64,000 bases of DNA from Candidatus Ideonella esbjergensis. GTDB taxonomy: Bacteria; Pseudomonadota; Gammaproteobacteria; Burkholderiales; Burkholderiaceae_C. The translations under genes and the position numbers were made by a program. The notes beneath the pieces are model-generated. The model saw only the letters and a program-made list of their open reading frames with translations, was not told where the DNA came from and did no database searches. Positions 24,390-32,299 of the stretch are shown here, piece by piece (position 1 is the first letter of the stretch; each line of letters opens with the position of its first letter). Location of the stretch: positions 558,001 through 622,000 of the forward strand of contig JADJLP010000002.1 in assembly GCA_016710065.1 (NCBI GenBank), in the 5' to 3' direction.

Positions 24390-24731
24390 ATGATCCGCAT
24401 CGACGCGCTGTGGCTGTGCACCCAGCCCCAGGACATGCGCGCGGGTGCCGACCGGCTGCTCAGCACGGTGGTCAACACCCTGGGTCAGGCACAGGCCCAC
24501 CACGGCTACCTGTTCGCCAACGCGCGGGCCACCCGCCTCAAGCTGCTGGTGCACGACGGCTTCGGCGTGTGGTGCGCCACGCGGCGGCTGCACGCCGGGC
24601 GCTTCGTGTGGAGCGAGCGTGCGAGCACTGCCGCACCCGCGTTGGCCCTCAGCGCAGAGCAGTTCAACGCCCTGGCGCTCGGCCTGCCCTGGCAGCGCCT
24701 GGGTGAACTCAGCACCATCACCCGCAGCTGA
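24390..24731 (+). CDS. tnpB: IS66 accessory protein TnpB (Orf2), element 1
   Basis: This 113-residue protein carries the IS66 Orf2 pattern: IDALWLCTQPQDMRAGADRLLSTV near the start and KLLVHDGFGVWCATRRLHAGRFVW, the family core. Its biochemical role is unclear, but it is needed for IS66 transposition. It appears intact, unlike the downstream tnpC. Confidence 0.9.
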   Translation: MIRIDALWLCTQPQDMRAGADRLLSTVVNTLGQAQAHHGYLFANARATRLKLLVHDGFGVWCATRRLHAGRFVWSERASTAAPALALSAEQFNALALGLPWQRLGELSTITRS

Positions 24732-24798
24732 CCCAAGCGTGGCCGGGCCCGGTTGACATCGCATCTGCCTATGGGCACGCGGTACCGGCTGCGGCAAC

Positions 24799-26471
24799 AT
24801 GCACCGCATGCTTGGCACGCGCAGCGCTCCCCCGGTGGACCTGAGCCAGTGGCCCCCAGAGGCCGCTGCGCTGATCACCCAACTGCAGCAACAGCTCCAG
24901 GCCCAGGCCAGCGAGATTGCGCAGCGCGAGGCGCAGATCACCCGACGCGACACGGAGATTACCCAGCGCGACAGCGAGATCGCCCGGCGCGACCGAGAGA
25001 TCGCCTGGCGCGACGCCAAGCTGGAGAAGGTCAACTTCGAACTCGCGCGCTTGAAGCGCTGGAAGTTCGAGGCCAAGACCGAGGCGATGACCGCGCAGCA
25101 ACGCGCCCTGTTCGCCGAGACCCTGTTCGAGGACGAGGCCAGCCTGCGGGCCAAGCTGGCCGAGCTGCAAAAGGGCATGCCCGAGGCGCAGACCAAGCCC
25201 AAGGCGGCGCCGCGTCAGCCGCGCCGCCAGGCACTGCCCGAGCACCTGCGCCGCGTGGAGCACCACCACGAGCCCGAGGACACCACCTGTCCCAACCCGC
25301 AGTGTGGTCAGCCCATGCAGCGCGTGGGCGAGGATGTCAGCGAGAAGCACGCCAAAAGTGCCGGCCGAGTTCTTTGCGCACCGCCACATCTACGGCAAGT
25401 GGGCCTGCCGCTGCTGCCAAAAGAACGGGGAAGGACGCCTGGTGCAGGCGCCGGCCGAGCCCGAGGTGGTTGAAGGCGGCATTCCCGCCAGCGGCCTGGT
25501 GGCCCACACGCTGATCAGCCGCTTTGCCGACCACCTGCCGTACTACCGGCAAGAGCAGATCAATGCCCGCTCGGGCGTGCACACCCCGCGCTCGACCCTG
25601 GCCACTTGGGCCGGCGCCGGCGGTGCCGCGCTGGAGCCGCTGTACGACGCCCACAAGCGCTTCATCCTCAGTGCCGGTGTGTTGCATGCCGACGAGACCC
25701 CAGTGCCGCTGCTGGACCCTGGCTCGGGCAAGACCAAACAGGCCTACATGTGGGCCTACGCCCGCAGCCGGCACGATCCGCTGCCCGGCGTGATCTACGA
25801 GTTCTGCACCGGGCGAGGCGCGCAGCACCCGCTGGCGTTCCTGGGCGGCAAGGGGCCGCCGTACGCCGAGCCTGCCTGGCGCGGCACCTTGTTGACCGAC
25901 CAGTACGCGGCCTACAACGCGGTGCTCGACGCGCGCGCCTTCCCCGAGCGCCACGCCGCCGCGTGCGCAGCGCATGCCCGGCGCAAGTTCGATGAGCTCA
26001 GCCGTGGCGGCCCGAGTGCCAGTGCGGTGGCCACCGAGGCCTTGCAGCGCTTTGCGCGGATCTACCACGCCGAGGGCAGCTTCACCGAGATGGATGCCGG
26101 GCAACGCCGCGAGGCCCGCCAGCGCCTGACCAGGCCGTTGTGGGATGAACTGCAGGTGTGGCTGCGACTGCAGCGCGGCCTGGTGCTGGACAACACCAAG
26201 ACCGCCCAGGCCATCGACTACAGCCTCAAGGCCTGGCCAGCGCTGACGCGCCACCTGGACAACGGCGAGGTGGCCATCGACAACAACCTCATCGAGCAGC
26301 AGATCAAGCCCTGGAAACTGGGTGCGAAGAACTGGCTGTTCGTGGGCAGCGAACTCGCCGGCCAGCGCGCCGCCGTGGTGATGAGCCTGGTGCAGTCGGC
26401 CAAGCTGTGTCGCGTTGAGCCCTGGGCCTACTTGCGCGATGTACTTGCGCGCATCCACACCCACCCGAACC
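24799..26471 (+). pseudogene. tnpC: IS66 transposase tnpC, element 1, 5' part (frameshifted and interrupted)
   Basis: The first frame gives the coiled-coil leader (repeated QREAQITRRDTEITQRD-like heptads), the KRWKFEAKTEAM region and a zinc-finger segment CPNPQCGQPMQRVGEDVSEK. At about 25347-25357 the reading shifts by +1: the second frame resumes VPAEFFAHRHIYGKWACRCC and runs through the DDE domain (LHADETPVP, LLTDQYAAYN, IDNNLIEQQIKP). One extra base in the GCCAAAAGTG stretch explains it. Element 2 then interrupts the gene at 26472; the C-terminus RIDELLPHRW resumes at 29614. With both corrected the protein would be 577 residues. Confidence 0.88.
26464..26471. repeat. Target-site duplication of IS66 element 2, left copy
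   Basis: CCCGAACC is repeated exactly at 29606-29613. Removing one copy and the element restores ...HPN-HRIDELLPHRW... in the tnpC of element 1. Confidence 0.92.
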
Positions 26472-26508
26472 GTAATAGTCCGACGAACACCGTTGCCGGA
26501 GCCGATGG

Positions 26509-27030
26509 TCAGACGTCAACAAGATGCCGAAGCAACTCGAAGGCGACGCGCCACTTCTGGCCGTCACAGTCGAGCGTGGCGGTGTGTTGATTGATACGCA
26601 CGATCAGGCCAACGCGGTGCTGCAGGTTCTTGTCGACGAAGGTGACCCGGTTGCCGACGCGGAAGTCAGCTCGGGCGGCGACCTCCGGTGGCGGCGTAGG
26701 CCGGTTGGGCGCGGCAGGCTCTGGCTTTTGGCCCCCATCAGGAGGCTGAGATGTTGGCCCGGTGAGGATCGCCGCGTAGTGCACCTTGAAGGGCTTGGCG
26801 TAGGCCGCATCGTGGACGGCCACGTGGTCCCCGTGCATGCCGACGACGCGAGCTGACCGCAACTTCCCATCGGCCCAGCTCAGATACTGGACCTGCTGGC
26901 CCGTGTGCAGTTGAGCACGCGCCTGGACGATGCGGCGTGGGTCGGCCAACAGTTGTTCGATGACCCAGCTGAGCTGGTACAGCTCATCGCTGCTCGCCAT
27001 CGGCAAGTCTTCGATCAGTTTGATGCGCAT
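26509..27030 (-). CDS. Passenger gene of IS66 element 2, function unknown
   Basis: This 173-residue protein lies between tnpC and the IS end, inside the terminal repeats. It begins with a helical segment (MASSDELYQLSWVIEQLLADPRR) and then seems to hold two similar small beta-barrel-like segments separated by a proline-rich linker (PAAPNRPTPPPEV): HTGQQVQYLSWADGKLRSARVVG and FRVGNRVTFVDKNLQHRVGLI. The repeats resemble SH3/KOW-type folds by pattern, an inference only. No enzymatic motif is visible. I do not recognise a named family; it may aid transposition or regulate the element. Confidence 0.72.
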   Translation of the reverse strand: MRIKLIEDLPMASSDELYQLSWVIEQLLADPRRIVQARAQLHTGQQVQYLSWADGKLRSARVVGMHGDHVAVHDAAYAKPFKVHYAAILTGPTSQPPDGGQKPEPAAPNRPTPPPEVAARADFRVGNRVTFVDKNLQHRVGLIVRINQHTATLDCDGQKWRVAFELLRHLVDV

Positions 27031-27071
27031 GGGCGCATTCTGCCCACGCCTGCTGCGGGCCTGATGGGTCT

Positions 27072-28672
27072 TCAGGCCGCCAGCGGCAGGTCCTGCGTTG
27101 TGTCTTCGTGCGCCCACCTCGCGGCGACCACCCAGGGCAGCAACTCGTCGATGCGGTTGATCGGATGATCGGCGATGCGCTCCAGGACGTGACGCAGGTA
27201 GCGTTGCGGGTTGATCGCGTTGAGCTTGCAGGTTCCGAGCAACGTGTACATCACCGCCGCCGTGTGGCCACCCGCGTCCGAGCCGACGTGCAGGTAATTC
27301 TTGCGCCCGATGGCGACGCCGCGCAGTGCACGCTCAGCGGCGTTGTTGTGGGCGTCGATGCGCCCGTCATCGACGAAGTTCGTCAGCGCTGTCCAGTGGC
27401 CCAAGGCATAGCCGATCGCCAAGGCCATCGGCGACTTCGCCGACACCTGCGCCAAGGCCTGGGTCATCCAGGACTTCAACTCCTCAACACGGGCATTGAC
27501 CGCGTCTGGCGCGTTCGTCGTCGTCGCAGCGGCGAGCGGCCATTGATCTGAGCCTCGATCCTGAAGAGCTCACCGATGCGCACCAGGGCCTGATGCGCCA
27601 GTGTGCCGGGCAGGCGTTGCTGCCTGACATGGATATCCCAGAACTTGCGTCGGGCGTGACTCCAGCAACCGGCCTCGATGATCCGGCCGTCCGTGTAGAG
27701 CTTGTCGTAGCCACTGAATGCATCGGCCTGCAGGGTGCCGCAGAAGTTCTGCAGATGCCGCCGCGCATGCTCGCCCTTGCGGTCCGGCGAGTATTGGAAC
27801 CAGACGGCCGGCGACGCCGGGTCACCGCTGGGCCGGTCATCACGGACATAAACCCACAGCCGGGCGGTGTGCGCCTTGGCACCCTGGCCGCCCAGCGCGC
27901 GGATCGGCGTGTCGTCACCGTGGACCTTGCCGGCCTGGAGCACGTAGCGGCCAACGGCCTCGGCCAATGGCGTCAGCATCGCGCCGCAGTTGCCCATCAT
28001 GTCGGTGATGGTCGAGCGGCTCAGCTCGACGCCGTCGCGGCCGTAGATCTGGCACAGGCGGTACAGCGGCACATGGTCGGCGAATTTGCTCACCGCGATG
28101 TGGGTGAGCAGGCCGGCGCCGGCCATGCACCGGTCCATCGGCCGGGTCGGCGCCAGCGCCTGTGTGATCGTGTGGCAGCCCGCACAGGCCAGCTTCGGGC
28201 GCACGTGGCGCACCACGTGGAAGGTGCCTGGCTCGTAGTCGAGTACCTCAGAGACGTCCTGGCCGATCTCTCGCAGGGCTGCACCACAGGCCGTGCAGCC
28301 GCATCCACCCAGCGGGGTGTGAACGACGGTGCGCCGGGGCAGGTGCTCAGGCAACTCGCGCAGCCCAGGCCTGGTCTTGGGCTCACGCTTCTTGCGCTCG
28401 GCATCGAGCGAGGTCACGTTGGACTTCAATCCGTCATCCGTGCCCGCGTCAGCAGACGGTGTCACCGCAGCCTGGGCCGCTTGGCCACCGACGAGGTCGA
28501 GTTGCGCGTGTTCGAGCTTCTCGCTGGAGCGGCCGTACTTCATGCGCCGCAGGTAGGCCAGTTCGACCTTCATCTTGTCGATGGTCAGTTGCGCGATCTT
28601 CAAGGCCTCGTGCGAGCGCTGGACTTCACCGCGCAATGCGGTGTTGCTGGCCACGAGGTCTGCGAACGTCAT
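27072..28672 (-). pseudogene. tnpC: IS66 transposase tnpC, element 2 (single-base frameshift)
   Basis: The first frame covers the leader (ELAYLRRMKYGRSSEKLEHAQ), a zinc finger (GGCGCTACGAALREIGQDVS), and the first parts of the DDE catalytic domain (KVHGDDTPIRAL; LQADAFSGYDKLY). It stops at 27476. The rest, LKSWMTQALAQV to the catalytic AHNNAAERALRG and DHPINRIDELLPW, is in another frame (27072-27479). A missing G at the GTGTTG-AGGAG junction explains it; restoring one base gives a 533-residue protein from MTFADLV. A GTG at 28729 is an alternative start. Either the copy is dead or this is a read error. Confidence 0.85.
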
Positions 28673-28741
28673 GGCCAGGACTTTGCCTGTCGTGCTCAGC
28701 CCTCGCAACGGAGTTGTCCCGTCAACCACTTGCCTGGCCGA

Positions 28742-29089
28742 CTACACCGCCAGGCGTGGTTGCCACGTGCGTTCGGGGTGGCGCCAGTCGATGCCTTCGA
28801 GCAGCATCGAGAGCTGCGCCGTGCTCAGCGTCACGCTGCCGCTGTCGGCCTGCGGCCAGACGAAGCGGCCTCGCTCAAGACGCTTGGTCAACAGGCACAT
28901 GCCGTCGCCATCGCTCCACAGCAACTTCACCAGGTCGCCCCTGCGCCCCCGGAAGGCGAAGACGTGACCGCTGAAGGGGTCGGCCGTCAGCGCCATCTGC
29001 ACCTTCGCCGCCAGTGAGTCGATGCCGCAGCGCATGTCGGTCACGCCGGCAGCAAGCCAGACCCGGGTTCCCGCGCGCGGGCCGATCAT
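28742..29089 (-). CDS. tnpB: IS66 accessory protein TnpB (Orf2), element 2
   Basis: This 115-residue protein shows the classic IS66 Orf2 sequence: VWLAAGVTDMRCGIDSLAAKV, GHVFAFRGRRGDLVKLLWSDG and CLLTKRLERGRFVWP. It overlaps tnpA by four bases, as is typical in this IS group. It is intact. Confidence 0.93.
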   Translation of the reverse strand: MIGPRAGTRVWLAAGVTDMRCGIDSLAAKVQMALTADPFSGHVFAFRGRRGDLVKLLWSDGDGMCLLTKRLERGRFVWPQADSGSVTLSTAQLSMLLEGIDWRHPERTWQPRLAV

Positions 29090-29493
29090 TGGCTTTGGCG
29101 CAGCGCGCGCAAGACGCTGCCCAGCATCGCCTCGTCCACGGCGCCACGCAGCCGCAACTGCGCGCCAGCGATCTCAAGCTCGATGACGCAGGTGCGGGTG
29201 CCACGGCTGGCGCCATCACCGATCGCAGGCAGGTGCGGCTGCGGCGCTGGCAACCGGTCCGGTTGCCCAATGACGCAGACCGGCACCAGACTCGTGGACG
29301 GTGCTGCGCCGAAGACCTTCGCTCTGACATGCTCGCGCCGCCACTTGAACAGCAGGTTGGCATTGACGCCGCCCTCCATCGCGATGGCCGCCACCGACGC
29401 ACCGGGCACCAGGCTCCTCGCGATCAAGCCTTCCTTGAAGCCTTGTTCATGGGTGCGCCGTACCCGCTTTGCGCGTCTTGGGTGATCCTTCAT
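29086..29493 (-). CDS. tnpA: IS66 accessory protein TnpA (OrfA), element 2
   Basis: This 135-residue protein has a helix-turn-helix region: THEQGFKEGLIARSLVPGAS, then VAAIAMEGGVNANLLFKWRR. The C-terminal part is shared with IS66 OrfA proteins (CVIELEIAGAQLRLRGAVDEAM). The start at MKDHPRRAK (29493) is within one arm of a long hairpin. An in-frame upstream start at 29505 would lie inside the same hairpin. Confidence 0.9.
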   Translation of the reverse strand: MKDHPRRAKRVRRTHEQGFKEGLIARSLVPGASVAAIAMEGGVNANLLFKWRREHVRAKVFGAAPSTSLVPVCVIGQPDRLPAPQPHLPAIGDGASRGTRTCVIELEIAGAQLRLRGAVDEAMLGSVLRALRQSQ

Positions 29494-29524
29494 GGTGTGC
29501 ACCATCTCCGTTGGTGCACACCAT
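29492..29524. promoter_or_regulatory. Hairpin across the element 2 tnpA start codon
   Basis: ATGGTGTGCACC (29492-29503) faces GGTGCACACCAT (29513-29524), perfect 12-base arms with a 9-base loop. On the tnpA strand one arm includes part of the start codon and the region before it. This could mask initiation in read-through transcripts, protecting the element from accidental transposase synthesis. The role is inferred. Confidence 0.65.
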
Positions 29525-29613
29525 CAAGCGGGTGGGCACTTCATCAGCTCAGATGGTGCCGGCCCGCCAAACCGGGCGCAAGGATGGTGCTGGTCGGACT
29601 ATTACCCCGAACC

Positions 29614-29675
29614 ACCGCATCGACGAGTTGCTGCCGCATCGCTGGCAGCCTGGCGGCGGCGCCCTCACCGACTGA
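29614..29675 (+). pseudogene. tnpC of element 1, 3' remnant
   Basis: The frame reads HRIDELLPHRWQPGGGALTD to a TGA at 29673-29675. This is the usual C-terminus of IS66 transposases. It continues the frame left at 26471 after removal of element 2 and one duplication copy. Confidence 0.88.
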
Positions 29676-29720
29676 TCACGCGCCTGGCCGCAGGTCAATG
29701 TGGGGCGGCTGGACGCTCAC

Positions 29721-29853
29721 GGCCGAACACCGCACCGGGGAACAGCGCTGCCACCAGGCGCGCGGTGGCGTCTTCGTCCAGCGCAGGGCGGGCCGACAGG
29801 ATCTGCCGTGCATCGCCCTCCACCTGCGCCAGCAGACAAGTCTTGGCACCCAT
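29721..29853 (-). pseudogene. DUF6928-type protein, N-terminal part (gene split by IS66)
   Basis: The frame starts MGAKTCLLAQVEGDARQIL with a GGAGG ribosome-binding site and runs through DEDATARLVAALFPGAVFG to the element end. MGAKT is the usual start of DUF6928 proteins in my knowledge. Translation would run into IS66 sequence. The C-terminal part is at 23356-23899. Confidence 0.87.
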
Positions 29854-29899
29854 GGGCTTCCTCCGTGAGGCTGCAATCTAACGCAAGCGCCTTGGCGCG

Positions 29900-30298
29900 T
29901 CAGCCGCTTTTCAACGCCGCCGCCTGGGCCATGAGCTGTTCCAGCACTGGCAGGTGGATGTCGGAGAGCCTGGCCACATACAGACAGCCTTTGCCTCGCT
30001 TGTGCTTCCCAAGCTTGGAGAGCATGGCCGGGTCGGCGGCAACGCCATAGATGGAAATGTCGCCCTTGCGCGAGGAGAAGCCCACCGCGCAGATCTCACC
30101 CACCTTGCCACCGGCCAGGGGGTAGCGGTGCAGGCCGCAGCCCACGATGGCCGTGCCCCACATGACGGCCGGCTGCCGGTTGGCCCTGACCATCAGCTGC
30201 ACCAGCGCCTCGCAGTCGGCCCGGCGGGCGTCATCGGCGATGGCCGCGATGTAGCTTTCCACGGCCATCGCTGTGGGCTTGGTTTTTGCGTCTGCCAT
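29900..30298 (-). CDS. DUF1801-domain protein
   Basis: This 132-residue protein carries AVESYIAAIADDARRADCEALVQLM, then ANRQPAVMWGTAIVGCGLHRYPL and FSSRKGDISIYG, the DUF1801 fold in the longer branch often beside GNAT or glyoxalase genes. It is predicted cytosolic with unknown role. The ATG at 30298 lies about 25 bases after the decayed acetyltransferase gene. It would have been followed by the DUF6928-type gene before the IS insertions. Confidence 0.8.
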   Translation of the reverse strand: MADAKTKPTAMAVESYIAAIADDARRADCEALVQLMVRANRQPAVMWGTAIVGCGLHRYPLAGGKVGEICAVGFSSRKGDISIYGVAADPAMLSKLGKHKRGKGCLYVARLSDIHLPVLEQLMAQAAALKSG

Positions 30299-30323
30299 GT
30301 GAGCCCCCTTTGCGACGTTCTGA

Positions 30324-30666
30324 TCAAGCGGCAGGCTTGACGCCCAGCCGTTCCATGGCCACCTGCGACGGGCGAAAGCCCAGCTTCTCATAGAAGCCGC
30401 CCACGCCCTCGCGCCCGGCCCACGCCGCTGCCGCGTTGCGGCTCGGCCACCACCACCATCGAGATGTAGCCGTTGGTGAGGCCGTCGGTCAGCGCCCGGA
30501 TGAAGCCGATCACTTCGCCGTCCTGCACGGCCACCAGCGCCCGCTGTGAGCGGGCCACCAACTCGGCGAACTCATCAGCGTTCGAGACCTTGCGGTCCCA
30601 GCCGGCGGCCACCAGCAGCCGGCGGGCGGCCTCGACCTCGTTGGGGAGGATGGGGCGGATCTGCAT
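30324..30666 (-). pseudogene. GNAT-family acetyltransferase, internally deleted and frameshifted
   Basis: The first frame gives the GNAT start IRPILPNEVEAARRLLVAAGW, VAVQDGEVIGFIRALTDGLTNG and the acetyl-CoA loop VVVAEPQRGSGVGRA, then goes out of frame and stops at 30388. In another frame the normal C-terminus follows at once: AGREGVGGFYEKLGFRPSQVAMERLG to a TGA at 30324. About 15-20 residues expected between GVGRA and AGREG are missing. A deletion between short direct repeats related to GCCGGGCGC would explain both the gap and the shift. Confidence 0.78.
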
Positions 30667-30710
30667 CAGGTGCGGGTGGCTTTGCCAATCAGAATGAACG
30701 ACGACATCAA

Positions 30711-31184
30711 TCACCTGGAAGAAGTTTCTTGAGAGGCAACACGGTTCCTGCCCGTAAGCCATGCGCCAAGAATGACCCCAGCTGGAGCCGCCAATGACCA
30801 CAACGTCATCGGGACCAGAAGCGCCCCGGATGGAAGGCCGGCCAGGCTTGGATACTGAGAGAAAGCGGTTGCCACGATGGCGACAACCACGAGAGACGCG
30901 GCCAACCAGCGTGATATGCCTCTTGCAAGAAGGACAGCAATTGCGCCACCGGCAGCGAAGCTGGCAAAGCGAACGGCAGTTTCATAGCGCCACCGAGACC
31001 CCTCTACAAACTGATAGACCACGGCGCCTTGTGACGAGAGAAGCTCAAGCATGCTCAGCGGATGAATGTTCTCAATCAGCGTCTGCGTGCCAAGCGCAAC
31101 AAGCAGCGACGCAATGGCTGCAAGCCATAGGGAGCTGGCCGAGAACGGCTTGGGGTTCATGTGTTGCCTGGAGGTGTTAGGCAT
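30711..31184 (-). CDS. Small membrane protein of unknown function
   Basis: This 157-residue protein has about four hydrophobic segments (SLWLAAIASLLVALGTQTLI; FASFAAGGAIAVLLARG; WLAASLVVVAIVATAFS; MTLWSLAAPAGVILGAWL). No domain is recognised. The start at 31184 overlaps the previous stop by eight bases and has an AGAGG ribosome-binding site; MNPKPF at 31160 is an alternative. It belongs to a block less GC-rich than its surroundings, with attC-like sites upstream, so it may be cassette-borne. Confidence 0.6.
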   Translation of the reverse strand: MPNTSRQHMNPKPFSASSLWLAAIASLLVALGTQTLIENIHPLSMLELLSSQGAVVYQFVEGSRWRYETAVRFASFAAGGAIAVLLARGISRWLAASLVVVAIVATAFSQYPSLAGLPSGALLVPMTLWSLAAPAGVILGAWLTGRNRVASQETSSR

Positions 31185-31767
31185 GACCGCGATGGCCTCT
31201 TGAGAGGTAGTAGGAGACGACGAGTGCGAACAAATTGATCCCGACGGCCAGCGGGCCGGGGGTCAAGAAATTCAGCGTGAAGGCGCTGCCGAGCCAGGTA
31301 CTTCCGCCAATGTGGAACGATGGATGCAGCTGTAGCCAAGCAGTGACGAACCCGCCAGTTGAGAACGAGTACGAGAGCAGTGGGGAGACGAAGGCGGGCA
31401 CTTGAACTGCCCAAAGTACTTGGTTGAGGCGTACCCAACCGTACTTTCGTTGTATTGCGCGGACGCCGCAGTAGCCACTGAACAGGTACATAGCGGCTAT
31501 GGCGGCGAGGATGAGAACCCCGAGGATGCCGCCCCTTATCTGTGAGGCTCCGACCGCTGTGGCCACCAGTCCCCATGCCGCGCCTCCGATGCCGAGTACC
31601 CCGAGAACAGTAGGGAAGTACTTCGGAAATATGAGTGCCGCCTCCTGTTCCGCTGTGAGGCGAGACTCTAGAAACCCGACATTCGGCCTGAGAAACTCAG
31701 CGCCGCAGGCCTCGCACTTTGTGGCATTCGGAACAGTACTTGCGGTACAGGATGGGCAGTAGGGCAT
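31177..31767 (-). CDS. Zinc-ribbon membrane protein of unknown function
   Basis: This 196-residue protein begins MPYCPSCTASTVPNATKCEACGAEF, a four-cysteine zinc ribbon, and continues with about five hydrophobic segments (FPTVLGVLGIGGAAWGLVA; GVLILAAIAAMYLFSGYCGV and others). Its stop codon TAA lies within GCCTAAC, the form of an integron R-type core, but no partner site follows within a plausible distance. It starts six bases after the preceding gene's stop in transcription order, so the two are coupled. Function is unknown. Confidence 0.65.
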   Translation of the reverse strand: MPYCPSCTASTVPNATKCEACGAEFLRPNVGFLESRLTAEQEAALIFPKYFPTVLGVLGIGGAAWGLVATAVGASQIRGGILGVLILAAIAAMYLFSGYCGVRAIQRKYGWVRLNQVLWAVQVPAFVSPLLSYSFSTGGFVTAWLQLHPSFHIGGSTWLGSAFTLNFLTPGPLAVGINLFALVVSYYLSRGHRGHA

Positions 31768-31773
31768 GTTGCG

Positions 31774-32265
31774 TCATGCCCGCTCGACGGGGTTGGGCCT
31801 CATGTTGTTTGGGGCGGAGTTGGAAGCAAAAGGAAGGCCCTTGAGTGTGATGGCGGTAGCTACTAGACCCCACGAGACGACCCATAGGTACCCGCTGTGC
31901 GTGCTTGCCAGCAAGTGGCCAAGATACTTGTTGAAGAGTACCCACTCAGAGCCACCCGAGAAAGCGCCAAACAAATAGTGGCCGGCGACCAGTGCGCCAA
32001 ACGGCAGCAGGGCCGCGAGGGCAAAGGCGCCCACAAAGACTACGGCCACCAGTACGCGCCGGCCTAGGCTGCCAGCACGACGAAGGGCGCGAATGCCGAG
32101 AACGAGCAGTGCCCAAGCTGTGGTGCTGGCGTAGAGCGCCGCAAGCCAAAGGTGCGCGGACGTTGGGCCGTACGGCGTACTCCAAAGAGACGTGATGCCA
32201 GGCACAAGTAGAAGCACCGCCGCAAGAAGCACTAGAACCTCGGGTGCAAAGCGGCGCCAGTTCAT
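31774..32265 (-). CDS. Small multispan membrane protein of unknown function
   Basis: This 163-residue protein has four or more hydrophobic helices (VLVLLAAVLLLVPGITSLW; LWLAALYASTTAWALLVLGI; VLVAVVFVGAFALAALLPFG; GYLWVVSWGLVATAITL). I see no named domain. The start at MNWRRFAP was chosen; the frame remains open upstream into the preceding gene. The codon use and base composition look less GC-rich than flanking gsp genes. Confidence 0.62.
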   Translation of the reverse strand: MNWRRFAPEVLVLLAAVLLLVPGITSLWSTPYGPTSAHLWLAALYASTTAWALLVLGIRALRRAGSLGRRVLVAVVFVGAFALAALLPFGALVAGHYLFGAFSGGSEWVLFNKYLGHLLASTHSGYLWVVSWGLVATAITLKGLPFASNSAPNNMRPNPVERA

Positions 32266-32299
32266 GAGGCGGACACCAGCAGAAGCATTCAATGAACTG

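Larger units (their letters stand above)
26472..29605 (-). mobile_element. IS66-family element 2, nested in tnpC of element 1
   Basis: It is 3,134 bases long with ends GTAATAGTCCGAC...GTCGGACTATTAC. The inverted match continues to about 20 bases with two mismatches. An 8-bp duplication CCCGAACC flanks it. Transcribed on the minus strand it carries tnpA, tnpB, tnpC and an additional downstream gene (26509-27030), which accounts for its larger size compared with element 1. Its proteins are clearly different from those of element 1, so it is a separate IS66-group lineage and the later arrival. Confidence 0.95.
23900..29720 (+). mobile_element. IS66-family element 1, interrupted by a second IS66 element
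   Basis: Terminal inverted repeats of 26 bases with four mismatches bound it: left 23900-23925, right 29695-29720, both starting GTGAGCGTC on their outer ends. The flanking 8-bp duplication is GGCCGAAC. It carries tnpA, tnpB and tnpC on the plus strand. The whole interval is 5,821 bases; subtracting the nested element (3,134) and its extra duplication copy (8) leaves 2,679, a normal IS66 length. Element 1 is inserted in a DUF6928-type gene. Its tnpC is broken twice, by a frameshift and by element 2, so it cannot move on its own. Confidence 0.93.

Noticed and set aside
27593..29017. A 474-codon plus-strand frame in IS66 element 2
   Set aside because: It is antisense to tnpC and tnpB, which carry the recognised IS66 motifs.
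31758..31777. GGGCATG-TTGCGT-CATGCCC hairpin as an attC site or terminator
   Set aside because: It consists of the start of one gene and the end of the next; the arms are short and no integron-type core lies at its ends.
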